The notes: generated by a model from the letters alone, not told the origin. 64,000 nt of DNA from Aphanomyces cochlioides (GCA_019828595.1 JAHQRK010000024.1:620001-684000), one strand, 5' to 3'; numbered from the stretch's first letter, positions 31,922 to 42,989 are shown. Translations and numbers: made by a program.

Positions 31922-33603
31922 ATGGCATCATCTCCAATTTGTCTTTTCCCCTGTGGCGGCATGTTTGGGTCTTGGAGGTACTCGCCAAGTCGTTCGACCG
32001 CTGGTTTCTCATGTATACACTGGCAATTAGAGCTATTCATTCACGCCTAAAGCCGCACTTTTCATCGCAGAGGTAAGCTATGCAACAACTGCAGCATTAG
32101 ATAAGACGATGGCATCGTAGCGCACTTGTGGGGTTGTTCGTTGTTGGCACAGCCCAAACTGCCAGCAGTAGCAATGAGGAATTGAAGGATTCGGTCGCTG
32201 ACAAGAAGAAGAAAGAAAAGAAGAAAACGCATTGGCATACCAAGCAAAAACACGAAGAATCGGACCAACAGTCGGTTTTGCTCAAGGAGAGTTTGAAGAA
32301 GTATAAAGAAGATCTCGCAGCGTTCGACAGCGTTGGTGCTCGCTTTGATACGTTTGCCAGTGCAATGACCAAGGAAAAAGATGCCAATGGTGTGCGTCGA
32401 AAGGCTATGACGTTCACAGGTACCCTTGACACGCTGAAGAACCAAGTTGATCCTGCAATTTAGATTTTCTGCATTCCCTTGTCCTGCCTCGCTTTCGCAT
32501 CTCCCACCCTGTATGGCCATTAAATCATTGCTAGGCTCTTTTATTCTTCGTTGTAGTCACGCTCTCTACAATACAAATGTGACTTTGTTGGCGATGCGGA
32601 TGGCCTTATTTCGTACGAGGAATGTCATCTTTTGTACCATTTGCTCGAAATCCCTGTGGAACACTTCGATGTCGCCTTTTTGATGTTCGACCTTGACGGA
32701 AATGGTATGATTTGCACCAATATTAGACGAGTCATTGATGCATAGGCACGGTGGACAAGGCCGAATTCTTAGAAGTCCTATCCAGTGTGCTGAATAACAT
32801 CAAGGACAAACGGTTGCCTGAAGATTCAACCAATGAAGTCCAAGGTACAAACAATGCTCTTATCTTCATTCGTAACATCTTCGACAGTTGAAGCATCTTA
32901 TCATTTGCTCTTGCATTTTTTTGGCAAGCATGGGAACAAGAAAATCACGTCCAAAGAATTTGTGGCTGTTATCCAATCGCTAAAGGAATCGCTTCTTCGA
33001 GCTGAATTTGACATGTATGTGCACAAAGAGAACAAAAAGGAAGACTATATCACCGTGCACGACTTTGCCGTGACTCTGATTTCATGCTTTGATCCCAAGC
33101 ATTTGCCTGCAATGTTGGATCGACTCCAACTTCTTCGAGCAAGCGATGTAACATTACATATTGATCCAAAGATAAAATCATTACACCTGTAGGAGCGAGT
33201 GACGTGGCGTGAATATCTCGAATTCCACAGCGTGATTCAAAACCATTTGGAAGGCATCAAGCTCGCGTTTGAATTGCAGCCCAACGATGAAATTACCGAA
33301 GGTAAAATGAATTCCGTTGACAATGAGCTTATATTTGCCTCAGATGATTTTATCAAAGCAGCGTATATCGTCAGTGGGGTCCGCTTGCCAGCTCATATTG
33401 TCTCGATGGCGTTTCGCATCTTCGACATTGATGGCAGTGGCACCTTGGACGAAAATGAATTGCTTCGGGTATGCCGTACACATCGAACCTCCCACGTACA
33501 GTTTGTGTGTTAGGTGCTATCTGCTCGCAATCAGACACATCGCCACTCAGTCAAGATGTGGCCACCTGCAAAATTTTGGGCTTGTGTCATGAACGCTGAG
33601 TAG
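31922..33603 (+). CDS. MICU-type mitochondrial calcium-uptake EF-hand protein, 10 exons
   Basis: The exons are 31922-31977, 32031-32072, 32121-32419, 32464-32510, 32557-32704, 32746-32844, 32888-33147, 33193-33301, 33344-33468 and 33514-33603, giving 424 residues. The introns are 41-53 bp and the phases all agree. The N-terminus is basic and Ser/Arg-rich with a hydrophobic stretch (ALVGLFVVG), consistent with mitochondrial import; Met14 is an alternative start. EF-hand loops occur in DADGLISYEE, DLDGNGTVDKAEF and near the C-terminus DIDGSGTLDENEL. The order and the C-terminal KMWPPAKFWACVMNAE match MICU1-3, which gate the mitochondrial calcium uniporter. Which MICU it corresponds to cannot be decided. 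Part of exon 8 recurs as a fragment near 39960. Confidence 0.87.
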
Positions 33604-34430
33604 ACACACTGCTTTGTTCCGAGTATAGCACCAATATAAATTTCATATGGGGGCTATCTTCTGGACTGATTTCACCTTAAACTTGTGGCTGCATCACATT
33701 TTCAAATTCATTTTTGGCATTTACATAATGGATTGATATGCCACCTTAATCAGAGAGAAAGTCTTCACATAATGCGTGTTTCATAGTGTTCAGTCATCCA
33801 TTCCCACAAGTCAGAGTTGCTCTTCGAACAACAATGGACCAGTCCACGGCTGGGTATGTTATCTTGATTTTGCATTAATTTAAGATCGTCAACTTGTCAC
33901 CAGGCTTACTCAATGCTGCAAATGGAAACAATTCCTTCGTCGATGTGTCAACTTTAATGCAACCGATTTTTCGGTCGTTCTTCTCAAAGACAATCTCATG
34001 ATCCAAACAAAGCATTCCCAATACATCACCCGTACGAAATCGATCACTCGAAGAAAGACTGCTTTGCATAGACTCGAGCTGGAACAAATGACCACTACCC
34101 ATGTGAATGCCGTAGCCAAGTTCATATGGACACGTAGATTTTGGATCGAAGCCTTTCTTGGGGGCCAGGCCAACATACATCAAATAGCCACCCGCATCAA
34201 GTCGCATTTTCACTGACTTCACGGCAGCATTTGCGAGAATTGAACGCTTACCGACAGAAGTCCATTTCACTTCGACTGACCGGTCATCCCAAGACAAGAC
34301 TGTGGCAAAGCGAGCCAGCACTCGCGAGACCAATCCAGCGCATGTGAGTTGGCGCCAACTGCACATCCTGATTTGTTGAACAGCGGCCAATTGCGGCTGC
34401 CAACGGGCTCATCTTTGCGATCGCCGGCGG

Positions 34431-35055
34431 TGGACTTTCAACCAAGCAGCAGACGATTCGAGTGGAAAAAGCTGATCGCAACTAGCCAGCGCAACGCCTG
34501 CCAATGGAGAAGAGCCGACCAGACGGAAGGCAGTGCAGGACAGCCTGTAGTGGTGTGTCATGGCGACTTATGACCAATTGCGAGAATGGCCAAAGTCAGG
34601 AGACCAATCGAGGAGCAAGGACAGAGCAATTACGAAGCTTGCGTGCGAGGTTAGGAGTAGCAAAGAGAAGAGTAGTTAGTCTTTCAGAGCTCTTTTTGGC
34701 TGGCGTTCAATGAACTTTAAGTTTGTGGCGTCCCGTCGAGAGAGTTTAAGCGCCAAGAAGTTTGCAGGAGTTCCGTGGGTCTGTCGAAAACCCGCACCGC
34801 CAATCGCCCTCACCAACGCCAGTCAACACTAGGCGTAGCTCGTGGGCAACCGAGCAACCAACCCCCTTCCGGTCCTCCCCACCGTCCTCTCCCCCAGCAG
34901 CGGTCAACTACTGCGGACTTTCAACCCACAGTCGTGCCTCTCCAATTCCTTCGATCGCGTCTGGCTCATCTAAAAGCCCCAGGCGACCTCTAACCTTCCA
35001 CCCCCCCTTTTCTTGCGGCGAGAAGCTCGGACTTCACTGATCCGACCATCCCACA
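34431..35055 (+). repeat. 5' long terminal repeat (shared part)
   Basis: It is a direct repeat of 37826-38450 at a constant offset of 3395 bp, starting TGGACTTTC and ending ..CCCACA. I count three substitutions in about 620 bp (34492, 34596, 34945), which suggests recent insertion. If the 130 bp before it belongs to the repeat, the full length is 755 bp and starts TGTGG at 34301. Confidence 0.9.
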
Positions 35056-35057
35056 AG

Positions 35058-35075
35058 TGGTGCCACGAACCGGGA
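35058..35075 (+). promoter_or_regulatory. putative tRNA primer-binding site
   Basis: TGGTGCCACGAACCGGGA starts with TGG and lies two bases after the 5' repeat. It is complementary to the kind of 3' end that a mature tRNA with CCA would have. The tRNA species was not identified; it is not the tRNA-Glu of this window. Confidence 0.7.
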
Positions 35076-35127
35076 GGCTGAGCACACGATCGAAGAAAAT
35101 GTTAGACCTGTTAACCCTGCCACCCTG

Positions 35128-36531
35128 TTGTCGGACGCGTCAGCCGACAACCAGACGTCCACTTCGGTGGACATGCAATTGGACCCGTCAGAGCAAGCGA
35201 AGCAAGCAATGGCGGCATCCAGGAGTCGTTACGGGCAGACTCCAACTGCCTTCGGGCAATATCAATCAGTAGCGGTGCCGACCCATGCCACTACGACCAA
35301 CCTAGACGCGCGATCGCGCTCTAGCAAAAACAATCCTGCGGAATTCCAAGGCTACGGCAGCGACGTTGGTGGCAACGAGGAAGGCGCGGATGCCGATGGA
35401 TCGCCGATGTGTCCCACCGATGATCAGTCAAGGTTGATTTCGATGTTGGTCAAACAAAACCAAGATCTGATGCTACAGCTACATGGCAATCGATGTCCCG
35501 CGCGAATGCATGAAGACGACGACGACCTTGGCGAGTGGAACATTGATGCCGCTCCCGGACTGTCTTCAAACAATGACCCTCGCTTGCACGTTCTTGCGCT
35601 CGAGCCGCTACAGCGGTTCGGTGGATCAGCCGATGGCACTGACGCGGCGGCGAGTTTCCTTCGGCGCTTTGAGGAGAACGCGGCAGCCAGTGGATGGACA
35701 GACGACGAAGCCAAGCGCAAGTTCCGCCTCATAGTCGGTCGAGCGGTCCAAGATTGGTACAACCAGCTACGCGCCGACGAGCGATCCACTTGGAAGGCCG
35801 TGCGTGCGAGCTTTGTCCGCGAGTACATCCTCAACCCGGTGCCAAAGCAGGAGGCCTACTATGCGATGCGTCAGAAAGAGAATGAGACCATCCGCGAGTA
35901 CCTCTTCCGCCTCAACGCGGCTGCCACGAAGATCGGCCTCTCCAATCGGAAGCACTTCGTCGACCACTTACGGTGCTTTTGTAATTCGTTGGCCGACCCG
36001 AGCCAAGCCAAGTGGATCTCCTACGCGCGCCTCTCCTCAATGAACGACTTGATGGAATACTTGAATGATCAGCGCCACACTGAAGCTTTGTTCGAGCACC
36101 GCAACCAGCATCAACCAGTCCAACAGGCCGGTAATCAGCGGCAAGAGCGCACCAGGGTTTCGGGTATCAACCACTTAAACGCCGTGTCATCGATGGACAT
36201 GGCCAAGCTAGCAGCGTCGGCGACTGACTCCGTGCGAACCGAGATCTTCGCTTTGGGACTGAACAACCACGAAGCGTGCCGTGAAGTTTGCCGTGACTGT
36301 GGAAAGACGCACCTCAAGTTGGATGGCTTGTGCTGGTCGACGGTCTTTTGCAGCCTATGCCAGCGCATGGGGCATCCGGAGATCAATTGCTTCAAGGCTT
36401 GTCAACTCTGCGCGACGCCGCACCACAAGGCTGATCCGTGCCCGACTCGTCAACAAGCTGCTGAGCTGAAGGAGTTCCTGCAAAGGCTAGACATCCCCGA
36501 CATGCCTAGCCTGGATTGTTTAAATTTGTAG
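35128..36531 (+). CDS. gag-like polyprotein with two zinc knuckles
   Basis: The frame is open for 467 codons. The first in-frame ATG is near 35173, so the true start or use of an upstream non-ATG start is unclear. The N-terminal third is polar and disordered. The middle (about 155-290) matches the retrotransposon gag capsid-like domain: FLRRFEENAAASGWTDDEAK, FRLIVGRAVQDWYNQLRADE, and a later KQEAYYAMRQKENETIREYL. Near the C-terminus are two CCHC knuckles, CSLCQRMGHPEINC and CQLCATPHHKADPC, preceded by CRDCGKTH. No protease motif follows and the frame ends at 36531. It would package RNA into particles; all enzymes must come from elsewhere. Confidence 0.85.
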   Translation: MSDASADNQTSTSVDMQLDPSEQAKQAMAASRSRYGQTPTAFGQYQSVAVPTHATTTNLDARSRSSKNNPAEFQGYGSDVGGNEEGADADGSPMCPTDDQSRLISMLVKQNQDLMLQLHGNRCPARMHEDDDDLGEWNIDAAPGLSSNNDPRLHVLALEPLQRFGGSADGTDAAASFLRRFEENAAASGWTDDEAKRKFRLIVGRAVQDWYNQLRADERSTWKAVRASFVREYILNPVPKQEAYYAMRQKENETIREYLFRLNAAATKIGLSNRKHFVDHLRCFCNSLADPSQAKWISYARLSSMNDLMEYLNDQRHTEALFEHRNQHQPVQQAGNQRQERTRVSGINHLNAVSSMDMAKLAASATDSVRTEIFALGLNNHEACREVCRDCGKTHLKLDGLCWSTVFCSLCQRMGHPEINCFKACQLCATPHHKADPCPTRQQAAELKEFLQRLDIPDMPSLDCLNL

Positions 36532-37825
36532 TCCGTGGGGATTGCGATACCCCAGCCGCGACGGACGTCGGACATCGCACACTGACTCGAAAAAATCAGA
36601 AAAATCGAAAAATGACGAAAAAACCAAAAACATTGAAAAACCAAGAAAAAATCCATAAAAATGACCCCACCAGAACCTTACTGACGGAGTTCGAAGAGCT
36701 TATTGAAGTGGTTCGTGGATGGAAGAAGCAGCAGCAAGAGCAAGCGGCTACACCAAGCGTTGAAGAAGCAACCAAGAATGAAGACAGAATCAACAATCAA
36801 CGCGACGCCAAGGCTGCCAGCCATGTTGGCATCCTGATAGTTCCCTGATTAACCAAGCATACATCCAACCATTCCCGATCGAGGCCACGACAATTCCTGC
36901 AATGACCTCTCACGAAGAGCTCTATCCGCTTACTAAGGAAGAAACATAAGACGAAGATGAAGGATAGAGCTGCGCTCTGTGGAACGTGAGCCTTTGGGAT
37001 TGCCTTAGCATGGTTGGCTCAATGATATGGTGTGGCATTGAACCGGGCGATCGGATTATGGGCTGTGGAATGGAAATTGATTGATTTTTGATGGGAACGT
37101 ATGCATTTTGCATGATACACGAAGAAAATTGGACCAAGTGGCGATTGAGCACGGAACATTATTGAACAAGAATTGAAGACTCAAACGCCCACTTGATAGC
37201 TGCAAACATGAGTGCAAGCGTGTTTGATGAATTCAAGCCAGTTGACAAGCGGGGATGGTGCACAGGATCCGCGAGCGAGCTGACTTATAAAATCGCACAA
37301 GACGTACTCTGCATTATCGGTCAACACGAACTATGTGCGCAACAATCAAATGAGCCGATCAATCGCCCAGAGTGGAGACGTTGGGGCCTTGATCGCGTTA
37401 TTCAACTGCTAGCCGGTACAATCAACGCATCACGCGTCCACTCGGGGTGGTTTCCTTGACTGTTGAGAGCAATGGATGACGATAGCAGGCGATGGCAGCG
37501 ACAAAAGAGAAGTGCAACGAAGCGAAGAGGTCGCGTCAAGAGAATGACCTGTCATCGAATGCTGTCTCCGTATCCAAATCATTGACATGGGGTGGTTGCA
37601 AGAGCTCCAGCCAGTAAGCATCTTGCTCGTCAGAAACAAAAGAGATGCCAGAGCATGGAGCGCGTCTTAAAACACCAGACGAAAACGGAGCTCATTTCAA
37701 GTTGTCGTTGACGATCTCGTCTTTAAGGAGAGCAATTCTGGTCAAGCTCGCGAAGCGACAGCGAGTCTGGCTCGTCCTTTGGCAGCCGTTCCTGCCCGTG
37801 GCGTCGCGAGCTGCCAGAGGTGGTT
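36532..37825. other. non-coding internal part of the LTR element
   Basis: 1.3 kb without any recognisable pol domain. Short frames such as 37193-37459 show no known motif. A purine-rich CCAGAGGTGGTT directly before 37826 could be a polypurine tract. Confidence 0.6.
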
Positions 37826-38450
37826 TGGACTTTCAACCAAGCAGCAGACGATTCGAGTGGAAAAAGCTGATCGCAACTAGCCAGCGTAACGCCTGCCAAT
37901 GGAGAAGAGCCGACCAGACGGAAGGCAGTGCAGGACAGCCTGTAGTGGTGTGTCATGGCGACTTATGACCAATTGCGAGAATGGCCAAAGCCAGGAGACC
38001 AATCGAGGAGCAAGGACAGAGCAATTACGAAGCTTGCGTGCGAGGTTAGGAGTAGCAAAGAGAAGAGTAGTTAGTCTTTCAGAGCTCTTTTTGGCTGGCG
38101 TTCAATGAACTTTAAGTTTGTGGCGTCCCGTCGAGAGAGTTTAAGCGCCAAGAAGTTTGCAGGAGTTCCGTGGGTCTGTCGAAAACCCGCACCGCCAATC
38201 GCCCTCACCAACGCCAGTCAACACTAGGCGTAGCTCGTGGGCAACCGAGCAACCAACCCCCTTCCGGTCCTCCCCACCGTCCTCTCCCCCAGCAGCGGTC
38301 AACTACTGCGGACTTTCAACCCACAGTCGTGCCTCTCCATTTCCTTCGATCGCGTCTGGCTCATCTAAAAGCCCCAGGCGACCTCTAACCTTCCACCCCC
38401 CCTTTTCTTGCGGCGAGAAGCTCGGACTTCACTGATCCGACCATCCCTCA
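37826..38450 (+). repeat. 3' long terminal repeat
   Basis: The direct repeat of 34431-35055 with three visible differences. It ends ..CCCTCA next to the target duplication. It lacks the 130 bp that precede the 5' repeat. Confidence 0.9.
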
Positions 38451-39087
38451 AGACATAAGTTTCTCCGCAGAAATTGGCATCCCACGTGCAACATGACTCT
38501 GAAAGCTTCAAGTATTCCAAAATCGATTCAGTCTGTCGGAACTCCCATCCATTCAAACCTGCAAACGACATCTCTCCACTTCGAAGGTATGCCATCACTC
38601 GTTGAAATGGCACACCACCATTCAAGTCCATATAGTACGCACCGTCGCAGCTATCGGGATTCCAGCGACCTGACCCCAACAGAGCGTGAAAATAACTGCC
38701 TTCAAATCTCAACAGTGTTTCTTTTGTTGCCTTGTAAATTGTACCACCGACATCCAGTGTGATTACATTCGGGAATTTTGAGATATTGTCGTCGATGCGA
38801 TTCTCCAGCTCAGTCCATGCTGCTATCACTGTTTTCAATTCAACCACTAGCTCTTTCAAAGCCTCTGCTTTCTCGTCATTGCTTTGAAGGTCTTGAATGC
38901 TGCCAAGGACAATTGATTTTGTCATTCAGGCTCGCCATAATTTGATCGCTTGCAGAATGCGTTGAGATTTTCACAGGAAGAAATGCCCGTTGCTACTTTC
39001 CGTGTCAACGGTAAGAACTTTATGGAGAAATTGTGTCATAACTGAATAAAGATATCCCGCAATGTCCAAGTTTCAATCAATTCATCA

Positions 39088-39300
39088 TGGCTGACCCGAA
39101 AGCTCGAATCAATCGTGTTCTTGACGCCCTTCACGCTCTCCAGAGACAAATTGTTGATGTGAATGCTGCAGCCAAGACTATGAAATAGCAAATCGATGTG
39201 TTGAAGAAGACGGTGGCAGGATGGAGTGAGTTAAAACATCGCATTGCAGAAAACGGATGCCAAGATGACCATTATAGATTAGCCGCCCAACTGGTACATC
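39088..39300 (+). pseudogene. BTB-gene N-terminal relic
   Basis: The reading MADPKARINRVLDALHALQ followed, after an in-frame stop, by a Lys/Trp helical part (VAGWSELKHRIAENG) resembles residues 1-60 of the BTB gene at 18699. The BTB domain itself is absent. The mariner-derived MITE begins about 30 bp downstream. Confidence 0.6.
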
Positions 39301-39332
39301 TTTCCAAACGACAGCCCATGGCGTAAAGCATA

Positions 39333-39929
39333 CTACTCTGGTCCGCATTATGAGCAACATTTGGATTACACAGTATTTGACACATTTGTTTTTTGTATAC
39401 TTCATTTGTGACACTGGGCACTATTTAGTGCCAACGTAGTTGATGAGAGCAAGATTGTCGTCAATAGCTGGTTGTTGGAGCTGTTAAGAGGTCTATTTAG
39501 CTTCACATAGACGGTATACAACCCGTAGATCTGACAGGGTTCCTGTCTGATGATTAAATAGAGCTTGAGAAACTCAAACCGTACCATTTAAGAGCGTTTG
39601 TGCTGTGAAGAACGTATTGTGTTTCCGAGCGGCAATTCTAGCTTGACCACAATGTAGTACAAAGTGTGTTTTACTTAATTACTCTCTCTCATAAGTCTAA
39701 GCTTCGTCTATTTGATGGCGCACATCATAATCTACTGGTCGTCAAATTTTTGGAATTTTTACACTTCTGTCATTTCACAACCAGAACTCCGTTTGAAGAT
39801 CAAAAAGTGTCCAATCAAAGCTCTTTTTCTGATCTGTTTTATAAACCAATCAGCATCGATTTTACTGTAGAAACAGCCTTAATCCACCAATTATACCCCA
39901 AATGTTGCTGATATTATGGACCAGAGTAG
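39333..39929. mobile_element. mariner-derived MITE
   Basis: A 597-bp non-coding segment flanked by TA (39331-39332 and 39930-39931). Its ends CTACTCTGGTCC.. are inverted repeats and are almost the same as the ends of the two full mariner elements of this window. It has no transposase sequence and is presumably mobilised by the full-length family. Confidence 0.82.
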
Positions 39930-39954
39930 TATTTTTCAACAGAAAAATTCGATT

Positions 39955-40030
39955 CCCCAGTAATTCAAAGCCATTTCGAATGCATTAAGCCCGCCTTCGA
40001 CTTGCAACCCAACGATGAAGCCGCCCAAGG
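39955..40030 (+). pseudogene. MICU exon fragment
   Basis: The translated sequence VIQSHFECIKPAFDLQPNDE closely matches exon 8 of the MICU gene (VIQNHLEGIKLAFELQPNDE). It is followed by a GGTAAA donor-like sequence as in the source. The fragment is therefore genomic, not a processed copy. Flanking exons are missing. Confidence 0.75.
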
Positions 40031-40115
40031 TAAAGCAGCCCATGATAGCATCGAAGTAGCTGCTTTCAAAAACTCAAAAGAATCTCATTCGAGGCATTTG
40101 TGCCGCCAACACAGA

Positions 40116-40319
40116 TTAGTGCATGTGCAATATTTTTTCGATTCGATTTTCCAGATCCTTCCAATACGCCACAGTTTTCTTCCATTCATCAACTTGCTCG
40201 TTCATGCCTTGAGTTGCAGCTTGCCCTTTATGGCTTTGATGTTCAAGAGCTTGAATGCAGTAAAGCTTGATCGAACCAGTTTGGCCTGCCATGATCAACA
40301 CCTTGCAAATCGTCATCAA
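40116..40319 (-). pseudogene. second BTB-gene N-terminal relic
   Basis: The segment ending DEWKKTVAYWKDLENRIEKI matches the helical N-terminus of the BTB family (compare LKTVIAAWTELENRIDDNI in the split copy). No BTB domain follows. Confidence 0.6.
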
Positions 40320-40379
40320 ATTATGACATTTTCAAGGTCGACTGGGTTGTAAAGGATTATTTGAACACACAATAGCCGT

Positions 40380-42020
40380 TTATTCAACACGAACAAAGGT
40401 CAAGTCATTGTAGGCTAGTTGAGGCTGGCGTGTATTGAGCTTTGAAAGAATAAATGCAATCGTTCCGTCGTTATAATTCACATCCCAAATCAACAACATC
40501 GATGGATCTTCAGTTGCAAATAATGACTTTGAATATACCCCATACTGCAAAATGACATTGCTGTCTTGTTGAAAGATTGTCGCATTGCCATAATATCCAG
40601 GGGACACAATCGGTGTGTAATTGCCCACAAGTTTTGTTTGAATGCTTTGAGGAATATTAAGACCAGGCGTTTTCCGCGGCTTTCCTTGGAAAATGTACGT
40701 CGTTTCATGCTTCAGTCGTGCGAATTGTGACACATACGCATTCCACATGGCTTCCAATTCATCTTGAGGGATATCGAGGAAGATGCCCATGATATACGAT
40801 CGGATCGCCTCGCCAAGGTTGATGCTTGGTGTTCGAATCGATTCTTTTGGATACACATTGGTTCCCACAACCACTCCTAGGCCTTCGCTGGGGATAAATC
40901 CATTCGCAAGAATAAAACTGGGTGTACCACGCCCTTCATATAGAAATCATAGCCAAAGAGCAGCTTGCCGACTAAATCGAAGCCATAACCATTCCCCATC
41001 GCGTCTCCATCAGGATTGAATGATAGACCATACATTGCAGCAAGTCTTGGATTCAATGGAATCACAGTGTGGCCAGTCGTCATGTCTTGCACGAGTTTTG
41101 TGCTTTTCAAAATGCCAGATCCTTGACGAAGAAAGAAATGACTGAGCTTTGCCATGTCTTGAGCCGTGGATACAATCGAGCCTGCCGCCAAATATCCATT
41201 CCAAGGGACTAATATTCCCACAGGAAAAATGGCCAGAGGAGAGTGACCTTCGTGGCGAGGCATCACCCGTTCGACCAAAAGTTTCATTCATGCCAAGAGG
41301 ATCCAAAATCGAGACTTTCACGAAGTCAAACCAGGTCATGTTGGTCACATGCTCGATGACTTGCCCCAGGATTTCAAAATTCAAATTTGAGTAAGCGTAG
41401 CCAGCTCGTAATGACCGGTCTGAAGTGTTGTAGTAGGCTAAGTGCTCCACTATTTGGCGCTCGGTAGGCCAAACGCCAACTAGCATAGGCAAATCGCCAG
41501 CATGGTTGCCAAAAACTGAATTCATAGACAATAGATCGGCCAATGTTGTGTACTTTTCAGCATTTTTATCTTGTAATTGAAACCATGGAAGATGCTGCTT
41601 GACTGGATCTTTCCACTGCATTCGACCTTCGTCAATCTACTCCAAAGGCCAAGTCAAGGGTGACTAATTCCACAAAGGTCTTACCAACTTCGCAATGCCA
41701 AGCGCTGTGAATGTCTTGGTGAACGATCCAATTTGGAAGAAAGTATGCGCCGTCACCGGGGTATCATCCCGACCAAACTGAGTCGTTCCCACGCCTTGAG
41801 CTATCACGGTCTCGTTCTTGTACACGACAGAAAGCATCACGCCTGGCAGTGGATATTCCTCGAGTATTCTTTCGAGAAAAGCCAACGTCATGGCCTTCTT
41901 CTCGCTGAGAGTGCGGCTAGGATGAAGATTATTGCTTTCGACAGCGGCGTTGTTGGACAAATTGACGCCCCATAGAGCCACGACGGCAAAGATAAACCCG
42001 ACCAAGTACAACGACTTCAT
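40380..42020 (-). pseudogene. secreted serine beta-lactamase-like protein, copy 2, broken
   Basis: Exon 1 is 42020-41685, the intron 41684-41637 and exon 2 41636-40380, the same structure as copy 1 at 21342-23023. It has a signal-like N-terminus (MKSLYLVGFIFAVVALWG), the SFTK active-site motif in FQIGSFTKTFTALGIAKL, and YAYSNLNFEILG. A frameshift with loss of about 14 codons near 41220 removes the segment before GYLAAGSIVSTAQD. A second shift near 40925 precedes the C-terminal region, which is otherwise intact to the stop at 40380. It is probably a pseudogene. Confidence 0.8.
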
Positions 42021-42062
42021 GGCGCGCTCGATTGAAAGTGACATCAAAAGTGCAGAGTGCAC

Positions 42063-42989
42063 AGAGGAACGTTGGCTCGACAGTGTTTGTCCAAGGTCAT
42101 ACTAGTATTGCAGTACAAAAGTTGGTCTGAGTTCACTCGAGTGGAGTCGGATTACTGTGCTGCAGATGCACACAACGGAGCGATTTTCACGCGTCGAGGT
42201 TTGAGGATATTGATCGCCTTTGTTTACAATGCCTGATCGCTGGAGTCACGTGACTCCTGTCGACGGCCCGAGAATCTGAAGAAACATGATTACTGTCTCG
42301 TACTACTCCAGAGGACAATGAGTTCCGTGACTTCTCAACACTCTGGGGTTACACAGTGTGTCGACTGTGATAAAAGTATAGATCCGTCAGGTTTGTGAAT
42401 GGCGACGACAATCTTGAAGCTCAGAATCCGTTGACTTTGTCAACATGTCAAGAATGAAATGCATGTTTACTGTCTTGTACTTCTCCAATGGAGAATGACC
42501 GATATGACTGCTCAACACTCGGAGAACAGTGGAAAGATTGTGATACAAGACACTTGGGACCTTTTATTTGGAGAACTCTTGGCTGTCTTTGTCTCTTCAT
42601 GAAAAACTTACTTGAATTCACATGCATGAAATGTCCATTGAACTCTCCAACCCTCTGATGCAATGCCCCCACCCTGTGTGCACACTTACATGGACTTAGA
42701 AGGGGATGCTGCCACGATTCCATTTTCACGTTTGTTCGCATTGCGTTCAACCTTGCAAGCCCGAATGTTCTGCATGCATAAGTTACGCTTGTGTGCTTTC
42801 TTGAAAAGGCCCCACGTATACCAAGGCAATCTGTTAGTCGAAGCGGTCAGAGCTATCTGCCCTTGTAGTGGTTCCGCGGCGGATTTTTAGTCATGCAGAA
42901 GCCCAAGCTGACGCCATTGTAGAAACCGCCGGCTCAGCTGAGAGATTTTCACGCTACGACCACTTTTCGTATTGACGACGAAGATTGAA
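42063..42989. other. intergenic region with a degenerate 100-bp repeat
   Basis: No gene is visible. Two related stretches (about 42270-42370 and 42460-42550) share ..ACTGTCTTGTAC.., TCTCCA..GGA.AATGA and CTCAACACTC elements, which suggests an old tandem duplication. Confidence 0.45.

Larger units (their letters stand above)
34301..38450 (+). mobile_element. gag-only LTR retrotransposon inserted in a BTB gene
   Basis: A 4.15-kb element between CAAGAC duplications (34295-34300 and 38449-38454; part of the second copy may overlap the CA end of the repeat). It has two near-identical long terminal repeats, a primer-binding site two bases after the first, and a gag-like frame. No protease, reverse transcriptase, RNase H or integrase can be seen in the 1.3 kb after gag, so it must depend on another element. 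The 5' end carries 130 bp (34301-34430) that the second repeat lacks. Confidence 0.85.
33875..38925 (-). pseudogene. BTB/SPRY-like gene split by an LTR element
   Basis: The 5' part (38925-38449, 159 codons) has the same layout as the BTB gene at 18699: helical N-terminus, VITLDVGGTIYKATKETLLR and GSYFHALLGSGRW. The 3' part (34294-33875, 140 codons with stop) has SWDDRSVEVKW, LMYVGLAPKKGF and FEKNDRKIGCIKV, the C-terminal half of the same protein. Between them lies a 4.15-kb retroelement. The repeated GTCTTG (minus strand) is its target-site duplication. Removing the element and one copy leaves one open frame of 298 codons that aligns along its whole length with the intact paralogue. The disruption is therefore recent and could be polymorphic between isolates. 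Confidence 0.88.

Noticed and set aside
35424..35834. 136-codon minus-strand frame inside gag
   Set aside because: It is antisense to the gag-like frame with Arg/Ser-rich low-complexity composition. A shadow frame.
34301..38450. LTR element as an endogenous virus
   Set aside because: There is no pol or envelope-like sequence, only a gag-type frame. A retrotransposon of the non-autonomous kind is the simpler reading.
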